Positions 54,834 through 61,895 of a stretch of DNA of 64,000 bases are shown piece by piece. Origin of the DNA: Prevotellaceae bacterium (lineage in GTDB: Bacteria; Bacteroidota; Bacteroidia; Bacteroidales; Paludibacteraceae). The notes under the pieces are model-generated. The model searched no databases. It was not told the origin of the DNA and saw nothing but the letters and a program-made list of their open reading frames with translations. Position 1 is the first letter of the stretch. Each line of letters starts with the position of its first letter. The stretch covers positions 25,947 to 89,946 of the forward strand of contig JAISVR010000005.1 in NCBI GenBank assembly GCA_031271465.1. Reading direction: 5' to 3'. Made by a program: the position numbers and the translations under genes.

Positions 54834-56060
54834 TTAATCGTGAATCGCAATTAAAATGTTGTTTTCAAAATACAAATACACCCCCCGCTCATAGAACCAC
54901 TGTTCGTACATTATACCTTTTATGGTTATTTTGTGCTCTCTCAGTGGCCACCCCCAAGCAGCAATACACATATTTTCGTCCATACCTACTTGTACTCTTC
55001 CGTCAGCAACATAACTGCCTATTTTTACACCCCACTTCTCAATGCAGTCGTTTCTAAATTTAATTCTTGCTTTTTCTTTTTCCTGTTCCTCGCGTATTCT
55101 TTCTTCTTCCCTTTTCTCAAATTCCTGTTTGGTAATAAACATTGACGGCTCGATTGTTCCTATCGGAAACATCACTTCTTCATTTTCTTTTTTGAAAAAA
55201 CAAAATCCCTGCAAAAGAGGATAAGACTTTGAATCAATTAAGGAAATATCGTAACAATTCCAAATATCACCCTTTTTTATTTTTACGATTTCGCCCGTGT
55301 TTACATCTATCAAATTAGTCAAATCTTTCATCGCCACCATATCCTTGTTTTGAAACATATTTTTTTGCTTTTCAAAATATGGAACGAGCAAAAAAGGATT
55401 GGAAAAACCATTGGCATAAAGATTATTTTCTGCTAAACCAAAAACAGAAGGCGGAGACCAATATACGGTATCATTTGTTGAATTATTTAGCAACAAAAAT
55501 TTTAATGGAGCATTTTCATTCGCAGGAATATCATCAAGTTTTGTATATTCTTGTTTCAATCTGTTTCTTGCCTGTATGTCTAATATTGTAAAATATTTCC
55601 CAGATACCGCATCAAGAGAGGTTTCTATTTCTCTTTTTCCATAAGAAATATGAGGTTGATATACATTCGTTTCTATTTCTGTTTTATATGTAACTACCCC
55701 TCGAGGACTATACTGCTGAATTTCAATTTTATTGTTTCCATCGAAAATATCAGGTATTTTTTCTGTTAATGGAATGTTTATGCTTTTGTCTGTAAAAAGC
55801 GTAAAACTTATATCTTTATCGTTAGAATTTCTTTTTACATAATTTTTTGCTTTCGGCAAGAAATACACTTGATAACCGATATATTTTTTGTAATCAATAA
55901 ACCGTTTTTGCTTGATTAAATTTGTTAAACTGTCAAACGGTTGCGGTCGCAACACTGCCCTTTCAACAACATTATTTTCACGAATAGTAATCTGAGCGTT
56001 GGCAACTTGTGACAAGCAACATATTGTTGCTACGATTGTTGTATAAATTAGTGTTTTCAT
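54834..56060 (-). CDS. exported hypothetical protein, 408 residues
   Basis: Unrecognised. The signal peptide ends after VANAQ (about residue 23). The front half is beta-rich. A Glu/Lys/Arg-rich stretch (about 315-345, REEERIREEQEKEKARIKF) could be a coiled coil. The C-terminal 65 residues (VGMDENMCIAAWGWPLREHKI, then YEQWFYERGVYLYFENNILIAI) resemble SmpA/OmlA-like domains that test outer-membrane assembly. It lies 19 bp after hisD in the his run; AT-rich and likely acquired. Confidence 0.75.
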   Translation of the reverse strand: MKTLIYTTIVATICCLSQVANAQITIRENNVVERAVLRPQPFDSLTNLIKQKRFIDYKKYIGYQVYFLPKAKNYVKRNSNDKDISFTLFTDKSINIPLTEKIPDIFDGNNKIEIQQYSPRGVVTYKTEIETNVYQPHISYGKREIETSLDAVSGKYFTILDIQARNRLKQEYTKLDDIPANENAPLKFLLLNNSTNDTVYWSPPSVFGLAENNLYANGFSNPFLLVPYFEKQKNMFQNKDMVAMKDLTNLIDVNTGEIVKIKKGDIWNCYDISLIDSKSYPLLQGFCFFKKENEEVMFPIGTIEPSMFITKQEFEKREEERIREEQEKEKARIKFRNDCIEKWGVKIGSYVADGRVQVGMDENMCIAAWGWPLREHKITIKGIMYEQWFYERGVYLYFENNILIAIHD

Positions 56061-56079
56061 TTCGATTTATTTTTTGGTT

Positions 56080-57360
56080 TTAATATTTTCTCACTCTCAA
56101 CCTCATCGCCTCCCTATGCGCCGTCAATCCTTCCGCTTCCGCCATAACTTTTACCGCTTCGCCAATATTCCGAAGCCCTTCTTTCGTCAATTCCTGAAAA
56201 GTGATTTTCTTTACAAAACTGTCTAAATTGACGCCGCTGTAGGCTTTGGCATAACCGTTTGTGGGCAGCGTGTGATTTGTTCCCGAAGCGTAATCGCCGG
56301 CGCTTTCGGGCGTAAGATGTCCCAAAAAAATAGAGCCTGCGTTTGTGATTCGTTCCGCCACATCGCGGTAGTTTTCTGTCGAAATTATTAAGTGTTCGGG
56401 AGCATACTCGTTGGTCATTTCGATAACTTCATCTATCGAAGAAAGCACAATGATTTTACTGTTTGCCAACGATTTACGCGCCAACTCCACACGCGGAAGT
56501 TGCACGACTTGTTTTTCGATTTCAACCTTAACTTGTTCGGCAAGTGTTTCGCTTGTGGTGAGCAAAACCGACTGACTGTCAGCACCGTGTTCGGCTTGCG
56601 AAAGAAAATCGGCAGCTACAAACGCGGGATTTGCCGTGTGGTCGGCTATCACTTCCACTTCCGATGGTCCCGCAGGCATATCAATCGCTGCATCGCGCAA
56701 CGAAACCAATTGTTTGGCAGCAGTTACATACTGATTGCCGGGACCAAAAATTTTATATACTTTCGGCACGCTTTCCGTTCCGTAAGCCATAGCTCCGATT
56801 GCTTGAATACCGCCTATTTTGAAGATTTTCGTAACGCCCGAAATTTGCGCGGCATACAGAACGGCAGGGTGTATTTTTCTCTCTTTATTCGGCGGCGAGC
56901 AAAGCACAATTTCTTGGCAACCGGCAATTTTGGCAGGAATAGCCAGCATTAACACGGTGGAAAATAACGGCGCTGTCCCGCCCGGAACATATAAACCGAC
57001 TTTTTCTATCGCAACGGCTTTTTGCCAGCAAGTTACGCCGGGCATTGTTTCTACTTTTGGCAGTTCGTGCTTTTGTGCCGAGTGGAATTTCTCGATATTA
57101 CTTTTAGCTAACAAAATGGCTGATTTCAATTCTTTGGAAACCAATTTTTCGGCTTCGATAATCTCAGCTTCCGTAACTTGCAAATTCGATAATTCTACTT
57201 TGTCGAATTTTAATTCGCATTCTTTTACAGCTTCGTCTCCACGAGTTTTTACATCGTTTAAAACGCTCTGCACCGTTTCGGTTAATGACGAATTATCGAA
57301 TGTGGGGCGTTGTAAGAGTTGAGCCCAGTCTTGTTTTTGGGGGTATTTGATTGTATTCAT
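56080..57360 (-). CDS. hisD: histidinol dehydrogenase
   Basis: A 426-residue zinc enzyme for the last two steps of histidine synthesis. The blocks GLYVPGGTAPLFSTVLMLAIPAKIAG, KIFGPGNQYVTAAKQLV, DMPAGPSEVEVIAD, SQAEHGADSQS and the C-terminal NHTLPTNGYAKAYSGV are intact. Its ATG overlaps the stop of the upstream nuclease-like gene (ATGA, 57357-57360), so it depends on that foreign gene for translation. Confidence 0.97.
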   Translation of the reverse strand: MNTIKYPQKQDWAQLLQRPTFDNSSLTETVQSVLNDVKTRGDEAVKECELKFDKVELSNLQVTEAEIIEAEKLVSKELKSAILLAKSNIEKFHSAQKHELPKVETMPGVTCWQKAVAIEKVGLYVPGGTAPLFSTVLMLAIPAKIAGCQEIVLCSPPNKERKIHPAVLYAAQISGVTKIFKIGGIQAIGAMAYGTESVPKVYKIFGPGNQYVTAAKQLVSLRDAAIDMPAGPSEVEVIADHTANPAFVAADFLSQAEHGADSQSVLLTTSETLAEQVKVEIEKQVVQLPRVELARKSLANSKIIVLSSIDEVIEMTNEYAPEHLIISTENYRDVAERITNAGSIFLGHLTPESAGDYASGTNHTLPTNGYAKAYSGVNLDSFVKKITFQELTKEGLRNIGEAVKVMAEAEGLTAHREAMRLRVRKY

Positions 57361-57905
57361 TTTATCTTTTTGCAGTGTGCCTTTAATTTTTCTTCTATTT
57401 GTAGAAATCTCATCATCGGCGAAGTCATTTCTTGCGTTGTATCTTTTGCTATTTTTCTTAATTCATCAATACAATCTACATATTTTTGATTATAAAACAT
57501 TTCTATTTTGACATTAAATTCTTTTTGAAAATATGTTTCTATTTCCAGTAAATCTTGATATTGATTGTTTTTTACATCTTCTTTTTTGGGAATTCTGATA
57601 ATGGGACTCCATAACATAAAATGACATTGATAACCTTGAAAATTTCGATTGGCGTAATCAATATTTTTTTCAAATTTAGCCTTAAATCTGTTCACATTAT
57701 CAGGGCGTTTGTCCTTTGTATATTGCAATCCTGTTTCTAAATGCGTTGCTACTTCGCAAATATAAATCTGCTTTTTGCTCGAATTTATCCCGACAACATC
57801 TATCTCGCCCTGTGGGGTAATGGTTTGCAAATTATATTCAACAAAATCGCATTTTTTTATCAATTTTAGATATTGTCCCACTAAATGTTCGCCCGGGTTT
57901 TCCAT
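57357..57905 (-). CDS. PD-(D/E)XK nuclease-like hypothetical protein
   Basis: A 182-residue protein. GEIDVVGINSSKKQIYICEVATHLETG has the shape of a PD-(D/E)xK core, with Asp in EIDVV and Glu in CEVAT, but the Lys of the ExK part is not there, so activity is uncertain. Other parts (FHFMLWSPIIRI) fit restriction-endonuclease-like folds. Very AT-rich. It overlaps hisD by 4 bp and stands behind the Bro-like gene. Probably acquired, possibly part of an old defence or mobile unit. Confidence 0.7.
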   Translation of the reverse strand: MENPGEHLVGQYLKLIKKCDFVEYNLQTITPQGEIDVVGINSSKKQIYICEVATHLETGLQYTKDKRPDNVNRFKAKFEKNIDYANRNFQGYQCHFMLWSPIIRIPKKEDVKNNQYQDLLEIETYFQKEFNVKIEMFYNQKYVDCIDELRKIAKDTTQEMTSPMMRFLQIEEKLKAHCKKIK

Positions 57906-57931
57906 ATTTTTTTATTCGAAGATAAATTTTG

Positions 57932-58753
57932 TCACTTATTCAACCCTTTTACTTCTTTCGCATTAATCGGCGAAACAATACTTTTGCCGATATTTGCTTC
58001 AATTTCCCGTCGGGTATTACCTACAATTTTTCCTCCTTGAGAAGCTACTTGGCGGTTTTCGTGCATTGTTTTTGGTTGTTTGTTCTTGGAAATTTCAGTC
58101 GTTGTTGCTTCGGCTAATGTATTAAGTGCCAATTCAAGATTAGTCATATTATCACGCAAACTTTCGGTTTTCAAATCCTTGAATTGTTTGTATTGCTTGG
58201 TGGTCATTCCAGCCCAGCCTTGCGTAATAATATCTGTGAGCGTAGCAAATTCCTGTCCTTTCACGCCGCGTCGTTCCCATTCGTCGGTCAATTCTTTGCG
58301 TACTTCAATGGATTTCAGGCGTTGGTTAATCCATTTTTCCGAATAACCTTTGCGATAATAATATTCCAACACACGGTCGATGCCCTGTTCGGGGTCATCC
58401 ATTTCCGCCAATCGCTCTTTTGCCAACTGTGCCAGCCACAGTTTGAACGGCTCTGCCTTAGGCGATGGCACAGATTGAATGAAACGAAAAAGTTGCTCTA
58501 CATCGGCAACATCGGTTAGGCGCATTTTGCCGTCTGCTGCAAGCATTTTCAAACCGTGACAGTTTGTCACGGTTTCATTCCCCTCTTCTTTCAATCGCTG
58601 CTTCAGCTTGCGCCAATAAGCTGCCGGGTCGATACTCTCGGTTAAAACCTCGATAACATCTACAATAGATATATACCATTTTCCCTGCTCACTATCCCAA
58701 TGAGAACGGACTTTTTTGTTTTCAAAAAGTTGTATGTTATTGTTTTGTGTCAT
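57932..58753 (-). CDS. Bro-N/antirepressor-like protein (DinD-like)
   Basis: A 273-residue protein. The first 100 residues fit the Bro-N fold (IQLFENKKVRSHWDSEQGKWYISIVDVIEVLTES..PAAYWRKLKQRL), as in phage antirepressors and DNA-damage-inducible protein D. The middle region (GIDRVLEYYYRKGYSEKWINQRLKSIEVRKELTDEW) continues the DinD pattern. It is likely DNA-binding. It lies 26 bp after hisG and 26 bp before the nuclease-like gene, so it is inserted in the his operon. Some such genes act as orphan regulators. Confidence 0.8.
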   Translation of the reverse strand: MTQNNNIQLFENKKVRSHWDSEQGKWYISIVDVIEVLTESIDPAAYWRKLKQRLKEEGNETVTNCHGLKMLAADGKMRLTDVADVEQLFRFIQSVPSPKAEPFKLWLAQLAKERLAEMDDPEQGIDRVLEYYYRKGYSEKWINQRLKSIEVRKELTDEWERRGVKGQEFATLTDIITQGWAGMTTKQYKQFKDLKTESLRDNMTNLELALNTLAEATTTEISKNKQPKTMHENRQVASQGGKIVGNTRREIEANIGKSIVSPINAKEVKGLNK

Positions 58754-58779
58754 TTAGTTGTTGTTTTTTTGACAGATAA

Positions 58780-59631
58780 TCACCTTACCATCTTCTCAAT
58801 CGGCACAACAATAATGTCTTGCGCACCTAAGAGTTTGAGTTTCTCAATAATATCCCAAACTTTATATTCATCTACAACCGATTGCAAAGCGCTCCAACCT
58901 TCTTTCACCAAAGGCATCACTGTTGGCGAGGTCAAGCCGGGAACTAATTCCTGTAAATCATCTATTTTCGCTGTCGGAATATTCAGCATAATATATTTTT
59001 GCCCTTGCGCCGTTTTGTAAGCATCTATGCGGAAAAGTAAAGAATCTAATATTTCCTGCTTTTCCTTGCTAAGATTTTTGTCGGCAATAAGCAACGCCTC
59101 CGAATACATCACGATTTCTACTTCCTTTAAGTTATTGGAAATGAGCGTTCCGCCCGAACTCACAATGTCAAAAATACAATCAGCCAAACCAATCCCCGGC
59201 GCAATTTCTACCGAACCCGAAATTTCGTGAATCTCAGCGTTTACATTCTTGGATTTCAAAAATTTTTCCAAAATAACAGGATAGGAAGTGGCAATTTTTT
59301 TGCCCTCAAACCACTCTACGCCGTTATAATCTGCCTCTTTTGGAATGGCGAGCGAAAGGCGGCATTTGCTAAATCCCAATCGTTGTACAATTTCCGCATT
59401 TTCGGCTTTTTCTTCATACTCATTTTCGCCTACTACGCCCACATCGGCAATGCCGCTTGCAACGGCTTGCGGAATATCGTCATCACGCAAGTAGAGAATT
59501 TCCACAGGGAAATTTTTACTCGGCACCAATAAAGTCCGTTTTCCCGATTCTATTTTAATGCTTGATTCCGAAAGCATTGTCATTGTTTCTTCGTGTAGCC
59601 TTCCTTTGGCTTGTACTGCAATTCGTAACAT
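58780..59631 (-). CDS. hisG: ATP phosphoribosyltransferase, long form
   Basis: A 283-residue enzyme for the first committed step of histidine synthesis. It has MLRIAVQAKGRLHEETM, VGENEYEE, FSKCRLSLAIPKEAD, ATSYPVILEKFLK, EISGSVEIAPGIGLADCIFDIVSSGGTL and a C-terminal ACT-like regulatory domain, so it is the long type that is inhibited by histidine. It is the first gene of the his run. Upstream lie a leader peptide and an attenuator (59657-59775) and a promoter box (59794-59801). Confidence 0.97.
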   Translation of the reverse strand: MLRIAVQAKGRLHEETMTMLSESSIKIESGKRTLLVPSKNFPVEILYLRDDDIPQAVASGIADVGVVGENEYEEKAENAEIVQRLGFSKCRLSLAIPKEADYNGVEWFEGKKIATSYPVILEKFLKSKNVNAEIHEISGSVEIAPGIGLADCIFDIVSSGGTLISNNLKEVEIVMYSEALLIADKNLSKEKQEILDSLLFRIDAYKTAQGQKYIMLNIPTAKIDDLQELVPGLTSPTVMPLVKEGWSALQSVVDEYKVWDIIEKLKLLGAQDIIVVPIEKMVR

Positions 59632-59656
59632 AATTTTAGTTGTAGTTTATATTTTA

Positions 59657-59685
59657 CAAAAAAAGCTTACCGAATACGGCAAGCT
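59657..59685 (-). terminator. attenuator terminator before hisG
   Basis: On the minus strand AGCTTGCCG and CGGTAAGCT pair (one G-T) over a TATT loop and are followed by TTTTTTTG. It lies 26 bp before the hisG ATG. Its left arm (GCTTGCC, 59684-59678) can instead pair with GGTGAGC (59721-59715). Confidence 0.85.
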
Positions 59686-59724
59686 CTATCAAGTTTTTTA
59701 TACAATAAACACACGCTCACCGAA

Positions 59725-59775
59725 TTAATTCAGAAAGAAATGATGATGAGCGATATGTAAAAAAGTTGCTTTCAT
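59725..59775 (-). CDS. hisL: histidine leader peptide (16 residues)
   Basis: The frame reads MKATFLHIAHHHFFLN with four His codons, three of them in a row. The codons are followed by a stop and a set of alternative hairpins that end in a terminator before hisG. The pause segment CGCTCATC (59752-59745), which overlaps Ala-His-His codons, pairs with GGTGAGCG (59721-59714). This is the classical layout of ribosome-stalling attenuation. Start and stop are in line with the promoter box 19 bp upstream. Confidence 0.85.
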   Translation of the reverse strand: MKATFLHIAHHHFFLN

Positions 59776-59793
59776 AAATTGAAATTTTGACTG

Positions 59794-59801
59794 CAAAGCT
59801 A
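59794..59801 (-). promoter_or_regulatory. -7 box (TAGCTTTG) for the his operon
   Basis: TAGCTTTG on the minus strand, 18 bp before the leader peptide ATG. TTGA is at the 19-bp position instead of TTTG. Confidence 0.65.
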
Positions 59802-59850
59802 ATAGAAAAAAATGAAATTTTCAATACTTTGGGAAGAAAAAAACAGTAAT

Positions 59851-59885
59851 AAAAAAACGAAAAGCCCGCCGATTGGCAGACTTTC
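59851..59885 (-). terminator. terminator of the small lipoprotein gene
   Basis: GTCTGCC and GGCGGGC pair (two G-T) over AATC and are followed by TTTTCG and a T-run on the minus strand. Confidence 0.75.
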
Positions 59886-59906
59886 ATTCCTTTTGCGCTT
59901 TGCAAA

Positions 59907-60086
59907 TTACTGAGCAACAATTGTAGAATCAGTAGCAACTGAATCCATAGCAGTAGAATCAGCAACTTCTTCAATAGAAGCAAGCGTGTCTACAGCAAGC
60001 GTGTCTACAGCAGAAGTTTCAGCTTTTTTTCCGCAAGAAACAAGAGCAACAGCAGCAACAGCAGCAATCAAAACTAATTTTTTCAT
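59907..60086 (-). CDS. small lipoprotein (59 residues)
   Basis: Starts MKKLVLIAAVAAVALVSCGK, a short lipoprotein signal with the lipobox LVSC (Cys18). The mature part is low-complexity, rich in Ala, Asp, Ser and Thr, with a direct repeat AVDTL AVDTL encoded by a 15-bp duplication, and ends STIVAQ. A TACATTTG box lies upstream at 60146-60153 and a terminator downstream. Similar tiny acidic lipoproteins are frequent in Bacteroidetes; function unknown. Confidence 0.75.
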   Translation of the reverse strand: MKKLVLIAAVAAVALVSCGKKAETSAVDTLAVDTLASIEEVADSTAMDSVATDSTIVAQ

Positions 60087-60145
60087 TTTTTTGTTTTTAA
60101 AAGATTAAACATTAATGTTTTTGTTATGTGAATTAAAATTCGCTG

Positions 60146-60153
60146 CAAATGTA
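60146..60153 (-). promoter_or_regulatory. -7 box (TACATTTG) for the small lipoprotein gene
   Basis: TACATTTG, 59 bp before the ATG at 60086; no TTTG at 19 bp. Confidence 0.5.
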
Positions 60154-60252
60154 CGAGCTATTTTTGAATAAAAAAGAGAAAAACGATTTTTTTTTCAGTT
60201 TTAGTGCAATTTTTATCTTTATTAAAAGTATTGGATACTATTGTAGCGATTT

Positions 60253-61029
60253 TTAAAGCCCTGATTCTTTCGCTTCATTCCATATTTTGTTCATTTCATT
60301 CAGATTTAGTTCTTTTAAATTCAACCCGTTATCCTTTATTTTTTGTTCCAGGTAGTTGAATCGGCGGATAAATTTCAGATTTGTTTTTTCCAGTGCATTT
60401 TCGGGGTCGATACCGTAGAGCCGCCCTGCATTTACTACCGCAAAAAGCAAATCTCCGAACTCTTCTTCCGTTTTTTGATGGTCGAGGTGTTGGATTTCGG
60501 CTTGCAATTCGTCAAATTCTTCGCGTACTTTGTCCCAAACCTGCTCTTTTTCTTCCCAATCGAAGCCCACATTGCGCGCTTTGTCCTGCACGCGATACGC
60601 CTTAATAAGTGCAGGTAGCGATGCCGGTACGCCCGAAAGCACCGTGCGATTGCCGCCTTTTTCTTTCAATTTCAGTTCTTCCCAGTTTTTGGAAACCTGT
60701 TCGGAGGAGTTGGCTTTGGTGTCGGCAAAAATATGCGGATGGCGGTAAATGAGTTTTTCACAAAGCTTATCTATCACCGATTTGATGTCGAAATCGCCTG
60801 TTTCGCTGCCCATTTTGGCGTAAAAAACAATGTGGAGCAACAGGTCGCCCAGTTCTTTTTCGATGTTTGGGCGGTCGTTGTTTACGATGGCGTCGGCAAG
60901 TTCGTAGGTTTCCTCAATGGTGAGCGTACGCAGGCTATCGAAGGTTTGTTTGCTGTCCCAGGGGCATTTTTGGCGCAATTCACTCATAATATTGAGCAGT
61001 TGCTCAAAAGATTGTAGCGTTTCGGTCAT
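60253..61029 (-). CDS. mazG: nucleoside triphosphate pyrophosphohydrolase MazG
   Basis: A 258-residue all-alpha NTP pyrophosphatase with two MazG domains. The first has CPWDSKQTFDSLRTLTIEETYELADAI and KELGDLLLHIVFYAKMG (E-x-x-E...E-x-x-D metal sites). The second has EEFDELQAEIQ and EEEFGDLLFAVVNAGR. It removes NTPs, limiting ppGpp or damaged nucleotides. Its ATG overlaps the stop of the patatin gene by ATGA. Confidence 0.96.
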   Translation of the reverse strand: MTETLQSFEQLLNIMSELRQKCPWDSKQTFDSLRTLTIEETYELADAIVNNDRPNIEKELGDLLLHIVFYAKMGSETGDFDIKSVIDKLCEKLIYRHPHIFADTKANSSEQVSKNWEELKLKEKGGNRTVLSGVPASLPALIKAYRVQDKARNVGFDWEEKEQVWDKVREEFDELQAEIQHLDHQKTEEEFGDLLFAVVNAGRLYGIDPENALEKTNLKFIRRFNYLEQKIKDNGLNLKELNLNEMNKIWNEAKESGL

Positions 61030-61895
61030 TGTTGTAATGTTTTTATCTCAGGGTTATTTTTAATATATTCCACGGTGGCTTCGTAGCCGTTGTTATAAAT
61101 GTCTTCAAATTTGTTGAAACTAAATTCGTTGTACTTGGAAATAGCGTTTGGCTCTATCAGGAACCGGCAGAGTTTTCGTCCGGCTTTGGCGTTGTGGTGC
61201 ACAAGTCCGTGGAGCGTAATATTAATCATATCGGCGGTTCCGGCGATGTTTGTGCGCACGGTAAAGGGCATTACATCGACCCCGATTATTACATCGCAAT
61301 GCTCGTGGAGTGCCTGTGCGGGCACATTGTTGTACAGCCCGCCGTCGACATATACGCCGCCGTCGATATGTACTGCTTCGAAGGCAAAAGGGATTGATGA
61401 TGAGGCTACTACGAGTTCGTGCAGTTTGTTGCCGCTGTTGAAGATTTCCCATTTGCCGTTGTTGAGATGCGATACGCATACGGAAAACGGTTTTTTGAGT
61501 GCTTCAAAACTATTTTCGGGCACTTCTTCCTCCAAAAAATGGCGTAGCGTGCGCATTGACGACAAGCCGCTGCGTGCGAAACTCGGGTTGAGTATTGAGG
61601 TGATTTTGTATAGCTTTTTGTCGTGGATTCGCTGCATCATTTGTTTGGGCGATATTCCTTGTGCATACAGCACACCTACAATTGCCCCCATACTGGTTCC
61701 TGCTATTATTTGCGGTACGATGCCTTGTTCTTCGAGTGCCTGTAACACCCCGATGTGTGCAAAGCCCAGCGCGCCGCCTCCGCCGAGGCAAATACCGATT
61801 GTTGGAGATGCGGCATCGTTGCTTTTGGACGATTTTGAAACAGGTTCGGAAGAACGGCTTGAACGGCTTGTATTATTCGATTTGCTGTTTATCAT
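61026..61895 (-). CDS. patatin-like phospholipase (RssA type)
   Basis: A 289-residue serine hydrolase. After a Ser/Asn-rich start (about 1-30) the oxyanion loop GICLGGGGALGFAHIGVL is followed by the nucleophile elbow GTSMG and the catalytic Asp in DGGVYVDGGLYNN. The Ser-Asp dyad is complete. It is close to RssA/YchK cytosolic patatins; no signal peptide. Its ATG overlaps the stop of the amylase gene (ATGA), and its stop overlaps the mazG start, so the three genes are translation-coupled. Confidence 0.93.
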   Translation of the reverse strand: MINSKSNNTSRSSRSSEPVSKSSKSNDAASPTIGICLGGGGALGFAHIGVLQALEEQGIVPQIIAGTSMGAIVGVLYAQGISPKQMMQRIHDKKLYKITSILNPSFARSGLSSMRTLRHFLEEEVPENSFEALKKPFSVCVSHLNNGKWEIFNSGNKLHELVVASSSIPFAFEAVHIDGGVYVDGGLYNNVPAQALHEHCDVIIGVDVMPFTVRTNIAGTADMINITLHGLVHHNAKAGRKLCRFLIEPNAISKYNEFSFNKFEDIYNNGYEATVEYIKNNPEIKTLQQ

